Origin: Ornithodoros turicata
Lineage: Eukaryota > Arthropoda > Arachnida > Ixodida > Argasidae
NCBI RefSeq assembly: GCF_037126465.1
Contig: NC_088209.1
Location: forward strand, 3,844,001 to 3,908,000
Length of the DNA: 64,000 nt
Direction of reading: 5' to 3'
The stretch's first letter is position 1; the number at the start of each line of letters is the position of its first letter. A program made the translations under genes and the position numbers. The notes beneath the pieces are model-generated. The model had not been told where the DNA came from. It worked only from the letters and a program-made list of their open reading frames with translations, and made no database searches. Positions 21,986-32,816 of the stretch are shown here, piece by piece.

Positions 21986-22975
21986 CCATCCCAAATACCA
22001 CCGACTCGTTCCCGGAAAAAGAGAGAAGGAAACAGGTTTTTGTTACGGTACCCAAACCACCATAACCCCGCAGATGCCATCAGCATACAGACAGAGGGGA
22101 GGCGCTAGATCCTGAGGGGTATACACACACACATATATAAACGTTAAATACTCATACGGCCACGATGAAATTATGTATCTTCACTGCGATCTTGACTGTC
22201 AGGTTCAGTTATGAATGCGCCATCAGCAATTTTGCTTCTGGTGGTTTATAATTACTCGCAAATCACACAACTCCACGACATTCGCTTCAAATAACATAAG
22301 AAACAGCTGATCACAATGTTTCCATTCTGCACTATAAGAAAAGGCCGGCTCGTTTGATCACTTTTTTTGGGCCCAGTTTAGAGGGCGCCAGTTATGATCC
22401 CATTTGACGTAACTACTCCACATGCTCCTCCGTGGATGGAACGCAGTGAAACACACTAGTTCACGTATAGCGACCTGATCTCGCTGCCTGGAGAAGCTGA
22501 GCAATCTAAACCCAGTAACTTTTCATCTAGTTCAACTAAGAGCGCGCGTTATAATTACGTAAATTAAAGTAAGTAAATTCGATTTACAGTACGTTTTTAG
22601 CCACGTGACCTGAAATCCGCAATGGCTTTCGGTTTCGCTTTAGGTTGGTTCCTGATTTGTCCTGTGCAGTATGGTCAGTCCGGTAAGCAAGGTCGTAGTA
22701 GATTGGCCCAGCTGTGATACAGTCACGAAAAATAAATAATAAATAAGAAAAAAATCGCTTTGACGTTACCCAGTTTTTCAGATTCGATGAACGGTATCTT
22801 GACACCTCTTACGTTCTACTACTTTTTACCAGCTGATCTTTATTTTCCAATTTTTTGTGAGGAAACAAAAAAGAAGGGAAGTAGGTTTCCTACGTGTCGT
22901 TTTTTAGTGCTTTGACATTTCTTTGCAGAATTAAATGATATACGCAGTGATTCCACAGCTCTCTTTGTATCCCCA
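21986..22975. other. No recognised feature
   Basis: Unique-looking sequence with short frames and no repeat ends that I can support. Confidence 0.35.
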
Positions 22976-23790
22976 TCTGAGTGGCGCCCTGTCAAATGTC
23001 GCCCACGGTTTCGTTGCAGACTGGGAGGCTCCCGGGTTCTAATCCCGGTGCCGGCTGTGCTGTTTGTGTCCGGGCCTTTTCTTGGAGGTTCCACACATTC
23101 TTTCAAACATGTCGAAACAGTTCCAGAAGTCAGCCCAGTACGCACATTCCCCTAGGACGTCAACCACCCAGTACCGTAATTTCGCGCGTATATTAGCCGC
23201 GGCTTATGCACGACTTTTTTATATCTTTTTTTTTTATTTCACAGGCGCTCTGCGTCTTATCCACCGGTGCGGCTTATCTGATGTCTATTTTTCCCTGGTA
23301 TATTTTCCCCATACGCTGGTTTTAACGAAAGGGCCGACAGTGTCTCTGGAACAGCACCGCCCTGCCAATGCATAAACAATGCGCAACCGAGGCGCGTCCA
23401 CAATCGAGTAGACTGATAATTCTGCCTCCCCGCAGCACTGCTGCCTCCCCTCAAGCAGCTTTAACGAAAGCGGTGACAGTGATTCATATCTTCCGGAAGG
23501 CCCTCGATCCATGAGAAACATACACCAAGGGCGCAATCCGATCTTCGTAGAACGCTAGAACTGACCTCCTTTGTTGTACAACATGCCGACCTCGGAGTAT
23601 GAACCACAGCGTTTATAGCCTTCCCTATGGTCTCCTTTGTCCGACAAATAAGTCGTGTCGTATTGCGCGCGTCTTATCTGCCCGAAATTTTTCAAAACGT
23701 TCCTAAAAACGGGTCCTGCTGCTTATATGCGGTGCGGCTTATACGCGTGAAATTACGGTACTTTCACCATCACCACCACCGCAGCCGCAG
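22976..23790 (+). mobile_element. tRNA-derived SINE split by a MITE
   Basis: The left piece (22976-23173) has a tRNA-type B-box in GGTTCTAATCCCGGTGCC and continues with GCTGTGCTGTTTGTGT, TTTCAAACATGTCGAAACAG and GTACGCACATTCCCC. The same body occurs at 25360 and 52262. A 585-bp MITE follows, and then the SINE tail CTTTCACCATCACCACCACC resumes at 23761, as in the other copies. The CAC/CAT-rich tail and body resemble the tick SINE Ruka; that identification is from memory. Confidence 0.7.
23174..23758. mobile_element. 585-bp MITE flanked by TA, inside a SINE
   Basis: Terminal inverted repeats start CCGTAATTTCGCGCGTATA on the left and end with the near-complement on the right, flanked by TA at 23172-23173 and 23759-23760. 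Both ends continue into GCGGCTTATRC-type sequence. No transposase frame is present. Its exact placement inside a SINE dates it as younger than that SINE. Confidence 0.8.
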
Positions 23791-23799
23791 CGTGAAGAC

Positions 23800-25150
23800 A
23801 ACTGCGTCGTCGACTACGAATTTCCGCTATCTTAACGCCCACACGCATGGGGGGTGGGGGGACGCCCCCCACTCCGCGACACGCTCCGTTGCACATGCCT
23901 TAAAATACGTAAATGCTTTCGAACGTAACAAAATCTTTACATCCTAATAGAGGCACGCATTCCTTACGCAGTGAAATGCAAGACAAATTAAAGAAAAACG
24001 CGTAAACGGACAACCGCAAACAGATTAAGTTAGAGCACTACACGTTGAAACCGAAACTAAAACTTGATACGTCAGGCCGTGTGCGCTCAAAAGCGTGTCA
24101 CCCTATTTTACAATAATAAAATAATAATAATGATACTGTGATGTTACACCTATTCTCCAAAACATAGCTCGATGAAGCGAGCCTCCCGAACATCATCCTC
24201 TAAAACCAAGCTCACGCTATAGAGTAGCGCAACCCGCACACCTTTCAGCTCTAGAACAGGAAAAGGAGACGCGAAACGCCTCTTGAACTGAGGTAATTAT
24301 TTGCGAAAATGTATCAAAATTGCGAATCTGGAATATTTATGTGCCGTAAATTTGATACGTTGAATATTTGAATACACAAGGAAAATATTGAGAAGGTCCC
24401 TAAAGTGAATTATGAAAGAGGCGGGTAACCCTATTACTACGTCCTTTAGACATTGTTATAGCGCGGAAATTAATTTCCACATATATGAGACATGATCTGG
24501 ATTTACAGTAAAATATATTTGCACGCCATTTTTTTAGTGGTCCATATGTATTTTTAACATAGAAATGAATTTACCTGTATGCAATAAGGGAATAAGTCAA
24601 GTTATCCAGTTTTAGTATTTTGTTGCAATCTCAACAAGCAACATGTGCATAGCAGTATGTGCCTGCTGAAGAAAATTCAGGAGAGCATTACAATGTGACC
24701 AGCACCCGTTATACAGGAGAGTAAGACACGAAAAATACGGGTGTCAAAATCAACGCTCAGATAAATACCGTTGATCCCATGATATTCAGACAAGTAGAAT
24801 TGTTCATACAATTTTATGACACCTTAGGTGCTATTTCGTTTCGTATTTTTCTTTTTTTGTGTGGGGGTCGTTGAGTATTGATTGGTTTCCTTTGCTGATT
24901 TGGGTATTGCACTTTTAGACGAATCAGACACCCAACAAACGGAACAACCATGAACGATCATAAAAGAAACGCACCCAGATAGCTGAACACACACGCAAAA
25001 AATAAAAAAGAATAGATGGTAAAAGCAAACCGAACGGGAGAATTGCATTTCTGTATTCGCTACTGGTTACTGCAATGGGAATTTGCATTGACTCCGTTTA
25101 ATGCCACGAAGGCTGTTCCTGGAGGTGGTGGACAGCCAGACCACTCTTTT
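23800..25150. other. No recognised feature
   Basis: AT-rich, with short frames only. I found no domain, RNA gene or repeat ends. Confidence 0.35.
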
Positions 25151-25160
25151 GAAACCTCTC

Positions 25161-25340
25161 CACTCTTAGAAATAACCTTCACTACAAAGCATGCTCCTAG
25201 CCATCAATCATCTCGAGTGAGGTCGTTCTCTCCCTTGGTATGCTGAAAATGGGAAGCGTACGTCTTTTTTATGACAATTAAGAACTGTGTAAGTGTCACA
25301 AAATAAAAGGCGCATGTCTCCTCTTTCCAACAACAGAAGG
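25161..25340. mobile_element. Half copy of the CACTCTTA-ended foldback MITE
   Basis: The sequence CACTCTTAGAAATAACCTTC and the following GCATGCTCCTAGCCATCAAT and GGCGCATG parts match the left arm and loop of the complete copies at 31169 and 32320. The right arm is missing because a SINE or rearrangement follows. Confidence 0.55.
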
Positions 25341-25359
25341 CAGAACATGTCGTGCGGGA

Positions 25360-25595
25360 TGGTGGTTGTCTGGGAGCGTGCCACGCTGTGAAGCTCTGTT
25401 TTGCCCGGGTTAAAATCCCGCTGCCAGCTGTGCTGTCTGTGGTTTTTCCTGGGTTTTCCGCAGACGCTTTCAGACATATGTCGGCTCAGTTCCCTTAGAA
25501 GTCGGCCCAGGACGCGTTGCGCACCTACTTGAGGCCGACAACGGCGAGCCCTTTCACCACCACCGCCACCACCACCTCTGGTTTTATAGGAGTGC
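25360..25595 (+). mobile_element. tRNA-derived SINE (second copy)
   Basis: It contains a B-box-like GGGTTAAAATCCCGCTGCC, then CTGTGCTGTCTGTGGTTTTT, CAGACGCTTTCAGACATATG and GAGGCCGACAACGGCGAGCC, ending in a CACCACCGCCACC tail followed by an A-run. The body matches the copies at 22976 and 52262. It is non-coding and would be mobilised by a LINE. Confidence 0.75.
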
Positions 25596-25739
25596 AAAGG
25601 GCCATCAAAAAAAAAAAAAAAGAGGAAACAAATTCAGGTTAAGACATCTGATGAAAGTGTGTGTGTCATTTTACCAGATAGCGCGAAAGGTTTTGATGTG
25701 TGCAATTCGTTTCCCCCGTTTTTTTTTCATCAAATAAAC

Positions 25740-26110
25740 AGGGCGTTCACCCGGGTATAACGAGGAGGAGGAGGTGGTGCCACGTCACCGATGATGTTAA
25801 AGAGAGAACTAGTTCTGGTACGCCGGTCAGTGGTGATGTGCGCCTTGTCCCTTTGCCGCCGTAAACCAGTTCTGCCGGTTCTCCCGGAGAATTGGGGATT
25901 AGAAGGAGCGGCCGAATAATGACCGAGCTTGATCTTTCAGAACGCCGAATAGCCGTGTAGCAGACGACAGCGGAGTAGCAGCCATTTCTCTGGACCAATC
26001 AGCGAGCGTGATCCTTGTAGCGTCAGCGCGGGGTTCCAGGCAGATCATAGGCTGGTGCTGCTCTCCGCCGCCGTTGCGCACGGTCACATTTTGCGGCATA
26101 GTTTGAATTC
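25740..26110. other. GC-rich patch, possible promoter or repeat, unassigned
   Basis: This stretch is richer in G+C and CpG than its surroundings and includes a CCAATCAGCGAGCG motif with a CCAAT box near 25995. A short minus-strand frame starts at 26099. It could be a promoter/first exon on the minus strand or an unrecognised repeat. No evidence separates these. Confidence 0.25.
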
Positions 26111-26435
26111 GATTTCTGCAATAATTACACCCTGTGGTGTGAATTACTTCGCATGCTGCATCGTACTGGCAACTTAACAGTTTTATAGGAAGAAAACAGG
26201 GTGTAAAAAATGACTTCTGTGGTATTTTTAAGTTCGATCATCAATACAAGCGACATCGTGCGGAACCGAAACCCGTGAACAGTTTTTTGCTTCACCAAGC
26301 ACATAAACGCCTGCTATGCTTGCGTGAGCAGTAACAATCAAGCTAAGAGCCTAGAAATGCGAAAAAAAAAAGCCTAGAAATGCGAGAAATCCTCAATTCC
26401 GACCTCACCGAGGAAACGAGGAACGGGGTCTCAAC

Positions 26436-26585
26436 CAGGCGCGGATCTAGGGGGGGAGCGTCCAGACCCCCTCAATTCCAGACTTCAACATAGGGTTCAA
26501 TTGACCAATCCCAGCATGCACCTGGCGCTTGTCCATATAGCTGCCCCCCCCCCCCCCCCTCGGAAAAATCCTAGATCCGCCCCTG
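26436..26585. mobile_element. 150-bp hAT-type MITE with 8-bp target duplication
   Basis: The insert starts CAGGCGCGGATCTAGG and ends CCTAGATCCGCCCCTG. Both sides carry the same eight bases, GTCTCAAC, at 26428-26435 and 26586-26593. An 8-bp duplication with CAG/CTG ends is characteristic of hAT-family transposition. A run of 18 C lies inside. Confidence 0.85.
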
Positions 26586-26984
26586 GTCTCAACGACGAGT
26601 TTGGGTTGACGACCCAGGTTCGAAATCGTGAACTTTTCGCATCAACTGCCACAGTTCCCCCTGACAAGCAAAATGCTTAGAGGCTATTCAGAACAATGGC
26701 CGGAGTAACGGTCGTTATAATGTTATGTTTCGGTTTCCTACTCGCTCAAAAACAAATAAATTCCGCTGATGTTTTCCAGACACTTTCATGAGGAAAGCCG
26801 CCTAAGGCACCTGGGTCCTTTCCGAGTCTGAACTTGCACTGCCATAGTCCTGCAGACCTGTATGGGCCATGAGTACGTTCGATACCGAAACTAGCTCACT
26901 GTGATCTCTCAAGAATGATTGTAACACTGCAACGTAAAACATTTGTACATTCACACAAACAGGGTCGCTGCACTTCGGAAAATA

Positions 26985-27080
26985 TAATAATAAATATAAA
27001 ATATAATATATATATATATAATATATATATAAAATATAATATAATAAAACATAAAATATAAATATAAAATAATATATTTA
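26985..27080. repeat. AT-only low-complexity tract
   Basis: About 95 bases consist almost only of A and T in ATATA and AATATAAA patterns. It is a microsatellite and encodes nothing. Confidence 0.9.
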
Positions 27081-27200
27081 TTTCTCACTTTACTCTTCTT
27101 CCATCATTGCATCATACAAAATAAAAATTGCACGTCTTCGCTCCACCCGCACGCGCACGAGACGCAGAGACGTTTGGCGCGAAGATTCCCAGGCGTCAAG

Positions 27201-27378
27201 ATGGATGTCCAATTCATCAAAACTCAGAAGGGAAAAGATGCCTTGAATGTGGACGGGTATAAGTACGTCCTCCAGCGCCACAATCTAATGTATTCCACGT
27301 GGAAATGCAAGGAGTACTGGACGATCAACTGCCCAGTTGTTGCTCGGACTGTGGAAGGGCAGCTGCAAGAGATCAGTG
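27201..27378 (+). CDS. FLYWCH zinc-finger exon of a MULE-type transposase gene
   Basis: The frame starts MDVQFIKTQKGKDALNVDGY and continues KYVLQRHN, YSTWKCKEYWTINCPVVART. This is the F..t.kG...L...Gy.Y....W.C....C.aR.T pattern of FLYWCH zinc fingers, which bind DNA and occur at the N-terminus of many MULE transposases and derived genes. The two cysteines are present; the paired histidines are in the next exon. A donor GTAGGT follows at 27379, in phase 1. An alternative upstream in-frame ATG is at 27174. Confidence 0.75.
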
Positions 27379-28669
27379 GTAGGTTTGAATACCCAGTACC
27401 TTTAACTGCACTAGGAAAACAGCACAATATTAGGTTTCATCAGCACTAGCAAAACAATTGCCAATCTGCTCAAGAGACTCTCTCATATTTATTTTTCCAA
27501 TCTCCTCATGTTTGGTGACACCCCCAAATGTTCAAACCCCACGGGGACGGTTACTTCTGTTATGATGACGATAACTATACGTGTGTAATGATTACCCCCA
27601 TGCATGGGGCTCTGGATAAACCAATGGATCATATTATAGCTTCCTTACGGCCTCCCCCGCACAAAATGAAGACTGCTTACATTTAACTAAATAAAGTGAC
27701 AAATATACAAGCTTCAGATATGTTAGGAAAGCGAAATGAAATTCAAGGGTTTGTTTTACTCCATTTATTTGTGGAATGGCTTACTTCAAATTGCTAGATT
27801 ACTGGAAAGTGACATTTACTTTTTTGTGACACGCTGTTTTTCTGCGTTCTCCTTGCGGACCCCAGTGGTCAGAAAACAGGTGCCCCTACGTGAAGTTCTT
27901 TCAACTATCCCGAAACTGGTTCAGGTCTCGTGTGATTTTGCTTCATTAATCACAATCTATAACATGGGATGGCCCATCAGTCAAGAAAATAGCTAATTGC
28001 TGGTGTGCAAGGAAAGACCTATACGAACGTAAGATAAGAGTGTGTATACAGGAAACTATACAGAATGGAATACAAATCGATATACGTTGTGTACCTTATT
28101 TTCCAGTGTATAACACACACCACTTAAAATTTGCAGAAACTAACAGTTAAGTGTGTGATGCACAGTGATAGATAACGAACATTTATTTAATACAGGTCCC
28201 ACTTTGCTTTTGAGCGGGAGCTAGAGTGGAACACGCCGGGTACAAGTATGGTGTATTATTTACTATCGCTATTATATTATTATCCCACTTTAATGACCTA
28301 CAATGTACTCCCTCTACTTTAAAGTAGGAATGTCTGCCACCTGAGTGATGATCTGGAGAACATGAGGTCATGTGAAAACAGCAGGGTAGACGGGTATTCC
28401 AAAGATATCTGGGGCCCCTCAGCTGACTCATGTGAACTATGTCGCCGTCAGTGAGGAGCAATACCGGTGCAAAGGACAGCAACTATCCATCCAGAACCGA
28501 ATTTGTAGTGTCCTTTTTTTCTTTGACATCTGCCCTGTCATAATCAGGTGCAGCACTGAAACTCTATGCATGCAAACTCCGGCTATAGGTCACCTGACAT
28601 CTCCCAGAAAGGTTGAATTTTTGGAAAGGGACTGATATGCAGAGTGTCTTTTTCTTTGGTCCATCACAG

Positions 28670-29360
28670 ATCTTTTATAAAAAAAAAGCTATGAGATCGG
28701 TAGGGATGCGGTTTTTGAAGTTGAGTTGTACGACCAGGCAGACGTCCTCTCGAAAATAGTATGTAGCTTCTAGGTGATTAATTACGTAAAATTCCTTAAT
28801 TAACGTATATCGATAACGTAACTCTTTAATGATGGGACTTAGGATAAAAGTGAGCATTCAGCGTCCAGAAGCAATTCTCAATGAAAGCCATTCTACCTTC
28901 TAAAAGCATAAAGTGAGCACGTGTGTTAAAATATCCATTGCCAAACATTGGTATGCAGATGAGGCAAAGATGAAACTATTCACCTGAGAAGTACATGTTC
29001 TTGGTCCCCGCGGCCTTATCAAGGCTGCAAAGTCTTGCGAGCGCTTCAGCACTAGCTGAAATTGTCTCCATCGCTCCAAAGCATATGTGCCAAGCACATG
29101 CGTGGGGAAAATAGTAGTTGGTTGAAGTACATACTTGAGCGAAACGAAAACCCTTTTTCCTCAGCGCATCTGGTTTATGTGCTTTTGCCTGATTCGCATA
29201 GCAATATTTGGCAATTGATATTTGAATGCACGCACTCGCTTCAGGGTTTTTAGAAGGTGGAACGATTTTCATTGAGTATTCTCTCTCACTGTGAAAGATC
29301 GCTTTTATCCTAAGTCCCCTAAATGAAGAGCTAATGACGAAATTTTAGGTCATTAGTTAT
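28670..29360. mobile_element. Decayed MITE-like region related to the element at 52696
   Basis: The left part resembles 52730-52870 in wording and order (a CAGACGTCCTCTC-type segment, TAATTA..., TAATGATGGGACTTAGG). The phrase GGGACTTAGGATAAAAG at 28834 reappears inverted near 29305. The ends could not be placed, so the borders are approximate. Confidence 0.4.
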
Positions 29361-29370
29361 TCACTAGTTA

Positions 29371-29675
29371 CAAGTTGGGACAAAAGTTTACGGAACACAA
29401 TAACGGTGTACTTTTTATTCAATGCGACACCCTAGCGGCCGCCGGAACCCACTGTTTCGGAGGGCTGGAAGGGTGCACTGTTAGCGATGCACAGTGGATG
29501 TTCCGGTGTCGTTTGGCTGTGCCAGGGAAGTGGAAGGTACCACTGTGTGAAGCTAACAGTGCACCTTTCCATCCCTCCGAAACAGTGAACTCACCCGCCT
29601 CCGGCAGCGGCTGGGGTGTGGCACCGAAGGAAAAGTACGCTGCTCGGGTGTTCCGTAAACTTTTGTCCCAAGCTG
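29371..29675. mobile_element. 305-bp foldback MITE with ends of the Tc1-like element
   Basis: It starts CAAGTTGGGACAAAAGTTTA and ends in the complement CTTTTGTCCCAAGCTG, flanked by TA at 29369-29370 and 29676-29677. The two halves are inverted copies almost to the centre. The outer ~100 bp, including CACCCTAGCGGC, match the terminal repeats of the 2768-bp element at 7310-10077, so it is probably a non-autonomous derivative. Confidence 0.88.
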
Positions 29676-29958
29676 TACATACTGTCTTCCAGAGGACATC
29701 TGCCTTGATGTGAAACTGAATCGCGGCATCTCTGCTGATGTCATAGATTTCTATAAAAAATCTAACAAATAAAGAAAGAACACCCTGTGTAGCACACACT
29801 AGTAGAAAACACACATTGTCTCTTTGCAACTCTTTCTCTCAACGTGTATAACATGCACGTTATACACCAGAAAATATGGTATATCTTAGCTGAAAGTCAG
29901 TTAAACACATACCTGAACTAGAAGAACACTTCTCATACCATGAATTTTTATCTTCTAG

Positions 29959-30101
29959 GAGATCACAACCATGCTCCTGCCGTTGCCTGTGCAACGGAAG
30001 ACAGGCTGCGGGCGAGGCTGAAAGACCGAGCACGGGAGGAGCCCCACCTGCCTGCCCCTGACATTTACGAGCAGGAGCTTGTATCCCTGGACAGAGCACA
30101 C
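29959..30101 (+). CDS. Second exon of the FLYWCH/MULE-type gene
   Basis: Bounded by an acceptor TTCTAG and a strong donor GTAAGT. It completes the FLYWCH finger with GDHNHAP, which supplies the paired histidines, and continues as RLRARLKDRAREEPHLPAPD, a charged linker typical of this protein type. It has no stop codon and ends in phase 0. The next expected part, the linker leading into the transposase domain, was not found immediately downstream. Confidence 0.75.
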
Positions 30102-30239
30102 GTAAGTAGTATTTCCACAGCATCACAAAAAGTGACATAAAAAATTCATGAGTCACACATCTTCTGTGATGCAAAATTCCAATACAACAGCAACAATTGC
30201 AGATACCAACACGAACAAAACGTGACCACTAGAAATACA

Positions 30240-30320
30240 GTAAGTACACACAGACATACCACAAAAACAATAACCACAGAACAATACCACAAAAACAATA
30301 ACCACAGAACAATACCACAA
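30240..30320. repeat. Short tandem repeat, about 28-bp unit
   Basis: The unit ACCACAAAAACAATAACCAC followed by AGAACAAT is repeated about 2.5 times. It is a small local minisatellite with no coding role. Confidence 0.75.
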
Positions 30321-30497
30321 ATACGTACAAATAATACTACAAAAATTACATTCATCCACACGCAAAGAATGGTGAAGCAAAAAATGCTACCATGACATAC
30401 AGAAGTATGCAAGTGGAACTATATTGATGTTGGCAAATGAAAATGGAAAATGGCAATGTTGGAAATGGCAAAATGGAAAATGTGGGAAAATGGCACC

Positions 30498-30821
30498 CCC
30501 CCGGCACAGGGGGTGCCATTTTCACTATGGGCAGGCTGTATGGCGCAACGTGCAGGCTTGTGGGCTAGCAGCAACATACACACAAAATGAAAATGTACGT
30601 GTATTTGTGAGAAAGACTGTAAGCCTGGCATTTGTGCCAGTTGCTTTTGTGCGCATGGCATGGGGCCTACTCAAGGCTACTGCTCCCCAGGTGCCTGGGA
30701 TGGGGGCATTTGTTGCTTATTTTCAAAATACATGGATGGACGGCCAGTACCCTCCACCGATATGGAACCAACATGGGAACCGTGGTGCGCGGACCAATAA
30801 TGCGACGGAATCGTGGCACAG
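30498..30821 (+). CDS. MULE transposase C-terminal exon fragment
   Basis: The frame reads PRHRGCHFHYGQAVWRNVQA, then FVAYFQNTWMDGQYPPPIWN and ARTNNATESWHR before a donor GTATGA at 30822. The GCHFHxxQAxWR motif holds the conserved Cys/His region of MULE transposases, and RTNNxxEsWH is the usual C-terminal signature of the domain. It lies after the FLYWCH exons but lacks the front part of the domain, which is present in the array copies from 33.5 kb. The first bases are an inverted repeat of the exon (AAAATGGCACCCCC with GGGGGTGCCATTTT), suggesting a rearranged breakpoint. Confidence 0.7.
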
Positions 30822-31168
30822 GTATGAACTTCCTGCCCTTTCCACATTATAGAAATGCGGACAGCCGTTAGGACAGATAAAGACAGTGCCCAACGAGAAT
30901 TCTGAAAGCAGCAGCTCGAGATCAAAATTCGAGATCACCAGCATAATGTTTAAAATTCCACAACACATCAGTTGTTGGTATTTACATTTCATATGACATT
31001 AATGACGTCAATTGATAAAGATTATTTGTATGCAAACATTTGTGGTACAACATTTTTGACAAAAAATATCATGTCAAGGCCGCAAGATACCATTTTACAA
31101 AATTGCAGGGCATCTTGAAAAATTTGTACTGGACTTCAACACAAGAAAGTATGCAATATGATTGCAGA
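30822..31168. other. No recognised feature
   Basis: Intron-like or intergenic AT-rich sequence downstream of the MULE exon, without a further recognisable exon. Confidence 0.35.
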
Positions 31169-31428
31169 AAGTGGAGCACTCTTAAAAATGAACTTCACCG
31201 CATAGCACGCTCCTAGCCAACCATCATCTCGAATGATGTCGTTATCTGCCCTGATTTGTTGAAAAGGGGAGGCGTACGCCTTTTTGTGACACTTATGCTG
31301 TTCATAATTGTCACAAGAAGGCATACTCCTCCAGTTTTCAACAAATCAGGGCAGATAACGATATCATTCGAGATGATGGTTGGCTAAGAGCGTGCTATGC
31401 GGTAAAGTTCATTTTTAAGAGTGAAGGA
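31169..31428. mobile_element. 260-bp foldback MITE ending CACTCTTA
   Basis: The left arm starts CACTCTTAAAAATGAACTTC and the right arm ends with its complement, TTTTTAAGAGTG at 31428. The arms pair over more than 100 bp, including CAGGGCAGATAACGA-type words and an internal GGCGTACGCCTTTTTGTGAC. Two further copies are at 25161 (half) and 32320. The target duplication is unclear. Confidence 0.82.
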
Positions 31429-31849
31429 CTAACACAGAATTAATAGTGTGGCTACTACTAACTTGTGGCAAAGTCCTTTTGGCCTGTCACACAGGTGCCA
31501 TTGAATTTTAACGTAATACTGCTGACCATCTAATGGTGCCGCATTAGGTAACAGATTTTAATGTTTTATTAAACTATTGTGAGCATAAGAGCAATCATGC
31601 CCGTAGCAATAAATGCCGTCTGATCCTCATGTCTCCCTTCACCACTAGCCAATGCCAGAGGTTCGAAAGTTTCGGAAAATGTCCCAGGCCTAGCTTTGTG
31701 GCCATTCTTTCTGTGCGAGGAATTCTAGGCATCCTCCATGTTGATTGTCTGGTTGGCTGACTATTATGTGTGCATTGCGGCACCGGCGACTTCCAAAACG
31801 ATAAAGTGCATGCCATAACATGCTAAGCATATGCATAATAGTGCATGCA

Positions 31850-32040
31850 ATCACTGCAGCACAGGCAAAAGATGCAGGCCTTTTGACATGCATAAACATA
31901 AAGCAACACGCAACATAAAATACAAGCAACACAATTACACACCACACTAACATAAAATAGAAAAACAAATGAAATTGAAATGTGCAATTTAGAATGATTT
32001 CGAATTGGAATTTGAAACAAAATGCGAAATCATTGTAGAA
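31850..32040. repeat. Left flank repeat shared with 49095-49300
   Basis: The sequence GCACAGGCAAAAGATGCAGG followed by CCTTTTGACATGCATAAACA and an AT-rich tail is present again, in the same orientation, at 49099-49300. The two copies flank the tandem array, so they look like divergent outermost units of it. Confidence 0.8.
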
Positions 32041-32321
32041 TCATGCAACATGAAAGTGTAAATGAAGGCATAATAATAAACCGACAGTACATTCTTATTA
32101 CTACATGGCTGTTGAGGAAACCCCTCACCACTGCAATATCCATGGCCTAACATGCTGCGGCTCATTGCAGGAAACTCAAGAGAGTGGTGGGAAAACCCCA
32201 CCCAAACATCTATACATGGTTGGAGGCGCTCCGCCGCATCGAATCGGCACAACGTAAAAAGACAACGTAAAAGACAACGAAAAAAAATGGCAGAAGAAAA
32301 ACTCCAGGCAGGCGAGATTAC

Positions 32322-32816
32322 ACTCTTAAAAATGAACTTCACCGCATAGCACACTCCTAACCAACCATAATCTCAAATGATATCGTTATCTGCCCTGGGG
32401 GCTTAATCGCTTCATCGTCGTTACGGTCGTTACAAGCTAACGAGTGGCGGGAAATTCAAAAAGGCGGGCGGGAAATTTAAAAAGGTGGGCACGTGATAAA
32501 ACACGTGCACGGCGCTCTTCGCGCGATACGTGAAGCCCGTGGTACACGTCACGCGCAATGTGTCACGTGCCCACCTTTTTGAATTTCCCGCCACTCGTTA
32601 GCTTGTAACGACCGTAACGACGATGAAGCGATTAAGCCCCCTGGTTCGTTGAAAACGGGAGGCGTACGCCTTTTTTGTGACAATTATGAACCGCATAAGT
32701 GTCACAAAAAGGCGTACGCCTCCCGTTTTTAACAAATCAGGGCAGATAACGATATCATTCGAGATAGTGGTTGGCTAGAAGCGTGCTATGAGGTGAAGTT
32801 CATTTTTAAGAGTGTA
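32322..32816. mobile_element. Foldback MITE ending CACTCTTA, with a second MITE inside
   Basis: This is a second full copy of the element at 31169. Its left arm runs from 32322 to about 32397 and its right arm ends TTTTTAAGAGTG at 32816. Between CCCTG and TGGTTCGTTG lies an insert at 32398-32642 with its own long terminal inverted repeats. Nested insertion explains the doubled length. Confidence 0.8.
32398..32642. mobile_element. Inner MITE with ~75-bp terminal inverted repeats
   Basis: The left arm reads GGGGCTTAATCGCTTCATCG, then CGTTACGGTCGTTACAAGCT and AACGAGTGGCGGGAAATTCA. The right arm is its near-exact complement, ending CGATTAAGCCCC. The centre carries CACGTG and GTGCACGG words. The flanks share CCTGG, consistent with a short target duplication whose exact length is ambiguous. 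Confidence 0.8.

Larger units (their letters stand above)
27379..29958 (+). other. Intron between FLYWCH exons, holding MITE-like sequences
   Basis: The segment begins GTAGGT and ends TTCTAG. Joining 27378 to 29959 gives one Gly codon and a continuous zinc finger. At 2.6 kb it contains a 305-bp foldback MITE and a looser inverted-repeat region near 28.67-29.36 kb. Nothing else in it is recognisable as coding. Confidence 0.65.

Noticed and set aside
22990..23060. Possible tRNA gene with a B-box
   Set aside because: No cloverleaf can be closed, and the same body occurs in two other copies with a SINE tail.
25208..25597. 129-codon minus-strand frame
   Set aside because: It runs through the SINE copy and the MITE half copy in antisense and is not a gene.
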